From contig JAMPIQ010000001.1 of assembly GCA_024699855.1 (NCBI GenBank), positions 12,462,001 to 12,526,000 on the forward strand: a stretch of 64,000 nucleotides of DNA, written 5' to 3'. The position numbers and the translations under genes are program-made. The DNA comes from Aphelenchoides besseyi. Lineage: Eukaryota; Nematoda; Chromadorea; Rhabditida; Aphelenchoididae. The notes under the pieces are model-generated. The model was not told the origin of the DNA. It saw nothing but the letters and a program-made list of their open reading frames with translations, and searched no databases. Positions 23,407 to 34,720 of this stretch are shown here, one piece after another; position 1 is the stretch's first letter, and each line of letters starts with the position of its first letter.

Positions 23407-25145
23407 ATGTCCGCTTTCAATCCACACATTTTGGGTCAATTGAAAGAGTTGGCAAAACAAAGTGAGATCTCCGATTTGTCTTCTCGTCAGTTGGCACAGC
23501 AACTGGACAAAGCGGACAAACTGCACGATCTACGCAACAACTTCCATATCCCACTGATGGGCACTTTGCCTGAAGGTAGAAAACACGTCCAAATATAATC
23601 ATTAGGAACTCATTTAGTGGACAAAGCAATCATCAATCCGGAGGAGGAGTCGATTTACTTGTGCGGTAACTCTCTCGGTCTTCTGCCGAAAGCTACAAAA
23701 ATGTTCATTGATGAACAACTTCTGAAATGGTCTCATATGGGTGTTTTCGGGCATCACGTTGAACCGGTGCCGTGGGTTACGGGCGACGATTGTTGTATCA
23801 AGGGAATACAAAAGTTGGTTGGAGCTCAAGATGGCGAGGTTGCAATGATGAACGGACTCACTGTGAATTTGCACATCTTACTCACTGCCTTCTACAAACC
23901 CACGGACAAACGTTTCAAGGTTGTCATTGAGAGTCGAGCGTTTCCGTCGGATCACTACGCTGTGGAATCGCAAATTCGATTAAAAGGTCTTGATCCAGCA
24001 AATGCGATGATTTGTTTGGAACCAAGAGATGTGAGTTTATTCAAAATCATTCTACTTGAATTGTTTTTAGGGTGAAGATTTGCTTAGAGAAGACGATATC
24101 ATTGATTTTATTAACAAAGAAGCAGATTCAGTTGCTCTTGTTTTGTTGAGTGGAGTACAATACTATACGGTAATTGCGTCTATTGAATTCTGATCCTTTT
24201 AATTTTCAGGGTCAATTTTTCGATATTCCACGAATCACAAAAACAGCACGAGATCAAGTAGGTTTCCAAGCGTAAAATGCTTTCATCTTTATACTTTAGG
24301 GTTGTATTATCGGATGGGATTTGGCTCATGCGTTCGCGAATGTGCCATTGCATTTACACGATTGGAACGTTGATTTTGCTTGTTGGTGTACTTACAAGTT
24401 TGTTGGCTGAGTAACAACAATTGCGAGTGCTTCAATTTAGATATGGAAATACGGGAGCAGGCTCATTAGCCGGTATTTTCGTTCACAATCGACATGCAAA
24501 CGACCAACGAAATCGAATGTTGGGTTGGTGGTCTCATAAACTGGAGACTCGATTTCAAATGAGCAACAAATTGGAGTTAGCTGAGGTATGGGTCTAAACG
24601 AATTTATTTGAGATCCAATTGGTTTTAGGGTGCCGATGGATATCGAATTAGTAATCCGCCGATACTTTTGGTTTGTGCGGTACTTGGATTTCTAAAAGTC
24701 AGCGTGATATTTACATAAGTCAACTAGCTTTTAGGCTATTGAAAACACAAACATGGAAGAGTTGCGCGAGAAATCGATTTTGTTGACTGGATATCTGGAA
24801 TTTCTCATCGACTATCACTTCTCTGCTGCCGATGCGACACATCGTGTCAAAGTCGAAATGATAACACCGAGGGAAATTCCTCGTCGAGGTTGTCAACTTT
24901 CTCTGAAGTTCAATTGTGACATCGCACTTATCTACGAGCAGTTGGTCAAACGTGGATGTGCTGTTGACAAGAGGTATCCGAATGTCATTAGAGTTGCACC
25001 CGTAAGTCCTCAGAAGTGTATCTTTTAATGTATAAATCTTTAGGTGCATTTCTACAATTCGTTTGATGATTGCTGGCGTTTTGTGAATGTTTTACGTGAA
25101 AGTATCAATCTGTTGAACAACGAACACCAATTGAAAATGTCGTGA
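23407..25145 (+). CDS. flu-2: kynureninase
   Basis: Nine exons (23407-23575, 23618-24030, 24071-24169, 24210-24257, 24300-24397, 24441-24585, 24629-24697, 24735-25001, 25044-25145) give 469 aa, matching animal kynureninases of about 465. This PLP enzyme cleaves kynurenine and 3-hydroxykynurenine in tryptophan catabolism. Visible landmarks are [12 protein letters not shown], the PLP-phosphate region, the Asp in [12 protein letters not shown], and the Schiff-base Lys in TYKYGNTGAG, which is split by intron 5 (24398-24440). C-terminal substrate residues (IRVAPVHFYN) are also present. AATAAA is at 25217-25222. The gene symbol follows the Caenorhabditis orthologue by inference. Confidence 0.93.
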
Positions 25146-25222
25146 AATGCGAAACAAGCTCTTCACTTAATTCTACATTGAGTTCACTAGCTGTTTGCTT
25201 CGATGTTATCTAATCTAATAAA

Positions 25223-25708
25223 GATAATAGGCGGACATTTTTTGAGATTTTATAGTCGTCAAAAACAGACAAAATGATTTGTAATTGGAAACCGTAAGGT
25301 TGTAATGAAATGTGACTAAGGAACAAAAACGATATGCAGACTCTAGTCTATGGCTTTAATACGTAGAATCGTATTATCGAGATCAATCAATGGGGTTAGT
25401 TTGTGCCAAAAGTACCCATGCGAATTTAAAGTGGGTTATCGGAATGACGATGAGGAAGAATTTGATACTGACGTACTCCACGACGAAACAACATTTGATT
25501 GTCATCATCAGATCGAGAGCTAGTCGATGTTTGCAAATTACTAAATGAACAAATAAATACAAACAACTTTTAAAGTCACACCAAACAACTCAAAAACAAT
25601 GCTGATGATGAATAAAACGGTATAAGATAAAAGAAAAACAAGCGAATTGAATCGTCAAAATGTAGAAAATTGAAGCGGGTTTTGCAAACAACATCAAATG
25701 AAAAACTT
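25223..25708. other. intergenic between convergent genes
   Basis: 3' flanks of kynureninase (plus) and the Patched-related gene (minus). No coding signal seen. Confidence 0.5.
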
Positions 25709-28700
25709 TTATACTTCGCACCTGGTTGATTCGTCAATGATTTCGATAGTCTCGGATTTGTTTCCAATCGATTCTTGAGCAGCTGTTTCCTCCGTGATTC
25801 GGGTCTTCGTTTCTTCGATCACGTCTTCGATGCTCAATGGCACTTTTTCTTGGCTCATTCGTTCTCCTCGCACGTATCCGACGAACATGAAAACACACGG
25901 AACGATAACAAGTCCATGAAGCAATCCAATCACAGTAACCAAACAGATAGTGACAAAAAAGACTCGAGTCGTGTACGCAAACGAGAAAATCAACGGCAGA
26001 ACACACAAAACGGTCGAAACTGCTGATTGAACCATTGGCCACGCAATGGCATCCAAACTTTGATTGATGCACTCCAACGTGTTACGTGATGTTTTTCGAT
26101 GGCGTTGAAAGTGTGATGTCGTATGAGCAGTGTAGTCGACTGACAATCCAATTGACATCAGCAACGCACAAACGGTAACCGGATCCAAATCGAAGCCCAA
26201 TAGCGAAAGAGCGCCAATAACTCCTGGAATCAACAAATAACTTTTCTTTCGTTTAATCAACTTACCCAAACAAATAGAGAAGATGCTTGCAGATGCAACG
26301 ACCACTGTGCCAAAGTTTCGAATAAAGATACCGCAAACAACTGCCATACATGTCCCTGAATTTCAATGGTTGTTGTAAACAAAAGTTCGTTCAATAAACT
26401 TACAGGTGAGTAACGTTGTTTGCATTGCGACTTGTTTAAGGCCAAGCATTTGATCAACAAACATTGCTGAACAATTCGATTAGTCACTAATATTAGCAAA
26501 ACGATTTACCGTTTCCACTTGGTTCCCAAGTTGTAACGTTTAATTGAGGAAAACGCTCCGCAATTTCACGCCATTTCTGAACAAATTCAATACGATCACC
26601 CTAAAGATTCGTTAGAAGTTTGGCTTCACCTTTAACTACTTACCCATCCAGTCACATTCGTATATCCAACCGAGAACCAGAATTTGGTGATCGTACGACT
26701 AAAATTATTGCTTGGAAATTCGCTTCAAACTCGAACTCACTTGTCAGGTGCAACACGAAGAAAACCGCGCCAATGTTTGTAGAATGGAGAGTGAAGAAAT
26801 TTGGTCAATTTGGATGCATCCAATGGTTTCAAATCACCACTTCCTGTGCCGCTCGAAACATCTTCGGGTTCAACGTCGCCAAAAATAACATCAAACAAAT
26901 CGGCTCCTTGGTAAAAGAACTCTTCGTAATCTCGGAACCACAACATAGTGAATTCAGGACCTAAACGAAATGTAATTAATAAGTGGACGTATAAACAACG
27001 AACCCAAACAGCGCGATAAACTCTCGAATTCTTCGACCAATTCTGTCAGCCATTTGCGATCATCGACGCTGTCAATTCGGAATGGTCGATTAACAATCAC
27101 GTTGACTGCTTGGTATTCACGCCAAACTAAAAATACCAATCATTTTAGTTCGAATCAAATGAACAAACTAAAATCGTGAAGAATTTCGTTGGGACGTTGA
27201 ATTCGTGAGCTACGAGGTAGAATCTTTGCAGCGTCAAGTCGCGGTACAATTTGAAGCATATTGTAGCCGAAGATAATCCAATAGAATATCATCAAACTTA
27301 GCGTTCCAAACACAAACCACGGTTGACCCAAGATGTTCGTAAATTTACGAATGAATGCTGATTCGACAATAGGAAGCTAAAAAGTGGTAATCAAAGAGAA
27401 CGATGAAGTTTGACCACTTACTTTTTCGTACAATGTCAATTCTTCACTGTCCGCTTTTTCAGATTTGTTCGACCATTGATCGGTAATAACCAGAACCGGA
27501 CAGAACAGAAACAAATGGAAAATATAAACAATTGCAAGTGCGAGCATTGTTCCAAAGCAAAAGAGTTGGATTTCAGGTGTTGGAGTCAAACAACCGATTC
27601 CAAACGACAGAACGTTTGTGATCGTCGTTATTGTCATCGAAGGTCCCACGTCGACAAGTACGGCAGCAATACGAATACGCGGATTTAAGTGATGATGTCG
27701 AAGCCACGAATGAATCAATAGGAACCCATCATCTACACCTGAAAACACAACTTCACCTGATTTTACCGCCTTTCACTTACCAATTCCAAGTACTAAAGTT
27801 GGCATAATAAGAAGAAATGAATTAACTCGCATGTGCAGCAAAGTCATAGCTCCAAAAGCAACAGTAATGGCCAGTAAAGGACAACCCAAAGCCACACCTG
27901 TAAACACCGTTTTAGTACGTTTCCTCATCAACTGTTTTCTCTCAATTTTTGTACTACTCAATACCTTCGATATAGTTATTTGACCTAAAAATAACTCACC
28001 AACAATCCATAGTTTGCTCGAATCCAAAGATTTCTGCATTGCCGATGGAACCAAAATCGCGAACGCAACAAAAATTCCGACAATTGTGAATCCCGCAGCA
28101 AAGAACGGAGTCATTCGTTTGCCGTCTTTGATCATCTCTTGATCCAAAATCTTCAATCCGATTGCTTCGACGTTCAAAAGCGAACTGTTGTATTGTTCGT
28201 AAACGTATTTCCAAACGGCCATCTCCCACGCTGTCAATCTGCGTTCCGCGAGTTCGCTGTCAATGTCACCACGAAACAACAGCATAATGATCTAAAAAAC
28301 TTGATATAAGTTCAACTCAACACGTTCGCATACGTCAACAGATTCCATGTTGGTCAAACGAACTGATGGATCAATGACTGACAGATCGGTTATATTCATT
28401 TCCTTTCGCTTTACACCATAGAAAATACGTTGAAGTGGAATCTTATAGCCGTTGATTGAAGCGACTGGATACGTTAGTTGTGTTGCATGATTTGATGGAT
28501 ATCCTTGAGAAACCGCATTCCATTCGCTCATTAGTCCTTGCTGAAAATTCAACTGTAAGTGTTTGTTAGTCGATTAAACTCACATGAAAAAGTTCCAGCG
28601 GTTTGTTGATGTTGCAATAAGGTTCGCAAAGTTCATAGTAATAGAACGGAACGTCATCTTCCAATCGAACTTCGAATGTGTGTAGCAAATGTTTTGCCAT

Positions 28701-29107
28701 ATCGGCAGCTTCTTGTAAATGAGGTAAACGCAAGATCGATCCGTTGTCCTTTGCAGTCAAAATAACAGCTGTCATTAATGGTTCACCTAAAAACGTAAGA
28801 GTAAGATGATCATTTTTGCATTGAAGTTACCAGTTGTATTGTAGAATTCGCGTAGAACTTCGACTTCGTGTCTTGACGGCGCGTTCTTTGGCGTGTATCC
28901 GTCGCGAATGTTGTCTTTCACATTCATCCAAAACACTCCAGTGATCGGCCAAAGAAATAGAAAGGTAAAGAGCAAACATGTCCACGGGTATTGTCCGACC
29001 AAACGACCGTAGAAGGCGAAAAAGTTGTAGTTGTTGCAACGAGGTTGTCGTCGTTTTCGTTGGTGGATTTGCGTAAAATGCACCTTGAGTTCGTCTTCGT
29101 TAGTCAT
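25709..29107 (-). CDS. Patched-related (PTR) membrane protein with sterol-sensing domain
   Basis: A multi-exon gene reading from ATG 29107 to the stop at 25709-25711. The protein starts with a cytosolic segment and TM1 ([18 protein letters not shown]), followed by a large luminal/extracellular domain. A sterol-sensing domain block then spans about 28285-27380, with hydrophobic helices and the RND-type motif [13 protein letters not shown] second luminal domain comes next, and a second helix bundle (26347-25709) carries the equivalent motif [14 protein letters not shown]. This two-times-six helix layout with acidic residues in TM4 and TM10 is that of Patched/NPC1/Dispatched proteins. Nematode PTR proteins of this length act in apical membranes, moulting and lipid or sterol handling. 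Exons were followed only through their frames, so I do not list every boundary. Confidence 0.88.
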
Positions 29108-31948
29108 TTTGTCCTGAAAGCAAAATGTTACATACAGAATAGTCGTTTAGATTCATGCAGTCAAGCGGCATCGTTCCAGAACTGAGAATAAATCCCTGAG
29201 AATAATTTTGCATCTGCCTTGTGTCATTTGAAAATTGGAAAAATTTTGAAGCTGAAGAACCGTAAACTTATGGCAAGTCACGCAATCAAGCTAACGGACA
29301 GCGGCTTTCCAATTTGTTCACCTGTCGACTTCGAATCACGACTGTTAAGTCGATAAACTGACGAGAGAAAGCGTTAGCTATTTCACAGTCAATGAAATTC
29401 AACGAGTTGTTTGATCAGATGGCGAAGATGGGTTTCAATAAACCTCATTACCAGCAGGCAGGTCAACGAACAGCAGACGTTTCAACCAATTGTTTTACGT
29501 AACAACCAACTCTGTGGTAAAATTTTGGTTCTCACGAAAACAACGCTAATGAGTTGGTCATTTACGATTCAAGAACTCGAACGTAACTCAAGAGCTAAAC
29601 GAAAAGAAAAGTTGGTTAAATGGCCGGCTTGCAACACGGAGGTAAACGGGGGTTCTCATTTAGCGCTCATTTCGTACTCCGTTTCACGTTTTTACTTCAC
29701 GCGACGGACTGCAAAATATGATTTCCAACCCGCGTTTATGAGCCTCATGGCCAGCGGTAATAAGAAACGGAAGTTAGATGTCAATAAGACGACAAAACAT
29801 AGGACCAGTCAGCAGTACAATATTCGCTATTGTTCTTACGGTAAGACGTCTAATTCGGGAAATGAATTGAAGGTCCAGAAATAAACTTGTTTTTGTTCCT
29901 TTTAACTTAATTCCAATACCAAAGATACAAATAACGAATAACAAAATTATAAAATGCGAGAAAATCTAAAGAATGAATCCGCTTAGCAACGCGCCGTCAT
30001 CACCAAACAAACAGATAAAACGGGCAAACCCTGTGGCTTTTGACTTACAAGCGAACTCATTTTTGCAATCAACAGCGTTGTTTACGGCTGGAGTTTGATG
30101 ATGTAAGTTGTCGAAGAACATCTCAAATCACTGATCGTTTGTTTCCTACATTTGATGAGTCAAAAGATCACTTCCAAAAGGTTTCCATTACGCATATGTG
30201 GAGGTTATTGTTTGCAGCCAATTCAAATGGGTTCTTTGTTTAAATTAAGAGCTTACAAAGCCATGTACTTCTTGTGCTCGCATGATCTGAGTACACTGAA
30301 CTATCGATTCTAATCTCAAAGATCATAATTCTGTGACCAAATTTGATCGTCGCTGCGATCTCATGTAAATTTCTCGCGCTCTCAACGATCAAATGCGCGA
30401 TGCAAACAAGAAACTGCACGAATTGATCGCACCAAAGATGACCTCTGCATGTGTACCCATTTTGTGTCGAACAGAGATAAGTGTCCGAAAGACGCACATA
30501 ACACAAAGTTTTTAATCGATTTAGGGACAAAGTGCAAAAGAATTCAACGAATTTTGGATACAAGAAACGTTAGTGTACTTTACAAATAAATTATAATGAT
30601 AACTAACCTGCACAATTGCGGACACCGTGTTGCAGGCCACCGGATTGGTACACGATGTTTGGCACATGGCCGAGTTTGCTATGTGTCAATAAGCGAAGGG
30701 TTTTATTGCTAAAATAAACAGGCTCTTAAACTGCTCACAACCACACGAAACGACCACTGCGATCAGCAAAGTTAAATGAAGAAGATCGGCAAAGGCGACC
30801 ACAACTGAAAGTTGCCCTCGATTGCATGCGGCTTTTGCGTCGAGGTTACTAGCGCCGATTAGACAGGAAGGAAGATTTCTCATATACCAAGCAAGGGTCG
30901 ACTTGGGTGCACAGTCGATTCGGCATACGACGACACTAATCGCGCAATGTTTCGAATTTCCCGTTTGTTGTTGATCATTGATTGAGCGGCGTCAAGTTTG
31001 ATAGAAGGTCCGCATTCTCACAGGTTCATTTTGAATGTCCTGCTGATTAGCTCTGCAAGGAATGTTCGAATCAATCATCAAACTTTCTTTCGCATTCCAT
31101 TAAACTTTTCAAATTACACTTTGTCAAATACCAAAGTAATTTAATGCACAAACAACGAATTTCATCGTATTTTCAGGTCCGCTTGAAAGTCGTTTAATTT
31201 TTATGGAGAATAAATTTCAATTCTCCATAATGTGTAGAAGCAATTGGACGACGTGGGTCCTCTTCAGTTGGACAGATGTGAGCGTTCTGATTAGGAATTG
31301 GATTTAAAAGACGTCGGTTATGCAAAGAAGTACGGAATTTCGAATCTCTTGGCTTCAACCGCGACATTTCGTTCGCTTCTTTTACGAATTGCTGAATAGA
31401 AACGGGACAGCAATCGGGAAGAATACGTGGTTTTTAATCCACGAGTTTGTCATAGCGAATCTTTCGGTCACGAAAAGGTGCAATGGGAGTTTTTAACGTT
31501 AATATGAGTTTGAACGTCGAATCCCAGTTACTATAAACGGTCATCAGTTTTCAGAATGAACTGAGAAATACCTACAAGAAGATGTAAACCTCCGGATTGT
31601 TCGACTATTTGTCCTCAAAAACTAATTGGATTGCATTTTGTGTATCATATGCGTTTGTCGATTCATGGACCTGTAACGGTAAGAACAACAAGAACGGAAA
31701 TTACATAGAAGCGATTGAAACACACAATGAACATATTTCAACGACCGGGTTTTGAACACCTTTTGCAACAGTGATACAATGAGCTCTATCGTAATTTCCG
31801 AAACGATCATTTCAATTCGCATTTCAGTGATCGGTCGTTCATTTGAGTAATGAAATATTTCAACGGAAGATTGTCATTTCGATTAATTGGACACGTCAAT
31901 TGAGGTAACATCCATTAATTTGGTTCGTTGAATTCGATTTTTAGTGCT
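29108..31948. other. long gene-poor stretch with a possible decayed gene
   Basis: About 2.8 kb without an intact gene. Protein-like fragments occur on the plus strand: 29973-30095 (begins MNPLSNAPSSPN), 30171-30243 (KVSITHMWRLLF), 30252-30317 (YKAMYFLCSHDLSTLNYRF) and 30393-30560 (MRDANKKLHELIAPK). They lie in changing frames broken by stops, and an AATAAA sits near 30585. A minus-strand fragment at 30603-30705 (LGHVPNIVYQSGG) is equally protein-like. I cannot join any of these into one reading frame. Confidence 0.4.
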
Positions 31949-33431
31949 ATGCGTCGATTTGTGTTTCGACTTGAAAGACTTTGCCCACTTTTTGTTATCT
32001 GTTTACTTGTTCTCGTTGTTTTCTTCCTCGTTTACCATGTTGGTCGATCTCCAATGGCAGATCTTCAAAAGAACTTGGGATTGAAGTTGTCGCAATCCAT
32101 TTCTCGAAAGATTCCATCTGTTTCGAACGTTTCACTTAACAAAACTATCGGATTACGTGAACAGATCGAACAGAAGTTGTCAAGAAATTTGGCTCGTTCA
32201 ACGCGTGTAAAGCCACGTAAGAACATGGGAGAGTGTCCGACGATCTATGGGAAAGTTGGTGTGTATGTTGCCGTGGACAATTCATCGTACAATTTGTAAG
32301 TTTGAATGTTAACGGAAAGTTATTCCAATGTTTTTAAGAACTACAAGATATACTGTCGCTCAAAAATCACTGCGCTGTTATCTGAAATCCACCAATTACT
32401 CGTTTTTCTACATAAACGTCGATACCGATCCACGAACACTTGCCGAATGTAAACAAAAAGAAGTTAGTTCGTAATTTCAATGTCAATCAACGTTGACCTT
32501 TTAGGTTGTTTTTCGTAAACATTGTGCTGCTTCGGTTTATCTTCGTGAAGTCGATTGGATGCTCGTATTGGACGCTGACACTGGAGTCGTGAATCCGAAT
32601 CATTGCATTGAGGAGTGGATTGACGATCGCGTGGACATGATCTTCTACGAACGTTTTTACCACGTAAGTTGACTATTTTGTTGCATAATGTTATCAATTT
32701 TAGTACGAAATTGCTTGTGGAAATTATTTGGTGCGAAACACTCAACAAGTTCACGATTTTCTAACCACATACGCAGACTTGGGCAACGTAAACTACGGCC
32801 AATTCGATGCGAGCGATAATGGTAGGCTTTTAGTGAGTTCGACTTCAGCGACAATGCTAACTAATGATGTTTAGTTGCATATTCTTCGAACTGTGTTACC
32901 CGAAGCCACGGAAGAAGTTGGAGCGTGCGAGGCGATTTATCGCGAAGCGAAAAGTTTCGAGACGTATCTTAAGTACGTTACGTGCGTCAAATACACGTTG
33001 GGTATGTCGATAGACAAATGACCGGAATTTAGCGTTGATTTTCAGGTGCTGTTCGTGTTTTTCCAGGTGTTGCTCGCATATACCGTCGAGGGCATTCGTT
33101 CGTCCGCGATTATCAAATAACCAATAGCTATTACGGTCCAAACGACTTTATGATGCACGGTTGGAAGCCATCGAAAGTGAATGTCAACGATGGAGGCTAC
33201 GAAATCAGCGTGTTCAAGAAGATGCCCGATTTAGAAAAGTGTGGAACCGGTGGACTGAATGGATGGTATTTTAATCCTCGTTATGCCATTTCCACAGAAG
33301 ACATCAAACTTCAACTCGCGGCCTACGAACGGCAGACACAACAATGGTTTCCGAAAGAAGCACGATATCTGCCATTTTTGATCAAAGCCGAAACCGCGAA
33401 TTGTTATCCTAATTGCGATGCTCTAACATAA
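31949..33431 (+). CDS. DUF273-family glycosyltransferase-like protein, copy 1
   Basis: Exons 31949-32295, 32339-32462, 32505-32663, 32704-32832, 32875-33001 and 33046-33431 give 423 aa. A type II signal anchor ([18 protein letters not shown]) after a short basic N-terminus implies a Golgi-type luminal enzyme. The catalytic-domain core includes [16 protein letters not shown] (a DxD-like metal site), then [14 protein letters not shown], and ends in a Cys-bearing [10 protein letters not shown] motif. DUF273 is a nematode-expanded family of putative galactosyltransferases; the donor sugar and acceptor are unknown. An acceptor-like TTTTTAG lies 5 nt before the ATG. The paralogue is at 47466-49073. 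Confidence 0.85.
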
Positions 33432-34662
33432 TCTGTTTTCCGGTTAATTTATTAATAAATTTGTTTCTGAAAGGTGTAGCGGTATCTCAACACAATCTTT
33501 TCAGAAGAAATGGCTGTTGAAATGCGATTATTTTGTAGAAAAACTTCGATTCAAGTTCGATTTATTTGCTTTCTGTTTTCATTAGCAGTTGAGCACACGA
33601 ATTGCCTATGATCTTTGTTGGATGAGTGCAAAAATCTTCGCGTTTACGGTTTCGAAACGGCTGCACAAACACGGCAATAACGTGAGTTTGTGTGCTTTCG
33701 AATATCGAATCCATTGGCTCAAACATGAAAACACAAAACCCACAATCTGAAACATATTCGTCTGTTTATCTTGTCTCCAAGTTTATTTAACTCGCTCTTC
33801 AAGTCCTCGGAATTCCCGTTGCGCGTTCAAATTGAGTTATAACACTTGCGGACAGTTTGATGGACTTCTTCGAGAGCCATCCGTTTTCTTTTCGACTCGT
33901 CGTATCAACGCGTAACAGTCGTGACTCATAAGCACTCTGTTTTCGTGCGAAATGTCAGACATTTCGCAGTTTTCATTCATTTCAAATTGTTTCCACAGAC
34001 AATGTCTGAGCATAAACGGTTTCGTTCGGATGTTAACAACAAAATGGAAAGCAAGTCGTGACCTTCAGATCTCGTGCTTAGATCACCACCCGGACATCAA
34101 TTGCGGTTGCCGCTTTTTACGACTAACGATTCCGTTCGCTTTTGTTTGTCTCTGTCGTCTTCCGATCGCCGGAGTTCGAGATCTGGACGGGTGGTGTTTT
34201 TTGCGATGACGAAGATTTGTTACATTTGAAATCCGATTACTCATCGAAGATCTTTTGAATGTCTTGTCTTTGCATGTGATCAAAAGTTTCATTGAGCTCG
34301 AACTCTCGGGTTCACATCAACTGATACAAATGGACTTTGTGACGTCAATTGGCGTCTGATTGAACGGGAGTTTTTTTCAAATTCCCGACATTTTTCTACC
34401 ACTTTGCGTTTATTTCGAGGACAAACGTTCGTATTGTCTCCGATAAATGGTTCTTCTTTGTTGCAGAAATTGAACTTCCATTAATCGCTTTTTTCTGCTC
34501 AGCAGTTCGCGGTCAACAGTCTGACTATCTTATCAGAACGGTGAGTACGCAATGAATAGGGAGGGGCTAATTGCACGCGTCAAACGAAATGCATTGAATT
34601 TATGGTAGCAAAGACCAAGAACAATGGCCATTTAGTTTGTTATTTTTGGCGAAACCTCCGAG
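33432..34662. other. intergenic
   Basis: No gene supported on either strand. A long run of short overlapping frames without splice-site consistency. Confidence 0.45.
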
Positions 34663-34668
34663 TATAAA
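34663..34668 (+). promoter_or_regulatory. TATA box upstream of the EndoU gene
   Basis: TATAAA 53 bp before the ATG at 34721. A TTTAG acceptor-like site at 34700-34704 lies between the two, allowing trans-splicing. Confidence 0.4.
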
Positions 34669-34720
34669 GTTGCTAATTGCTTTGAAATCGCTTATTCTGT
34701 TTAGAGCCGCAAGCACAAGA

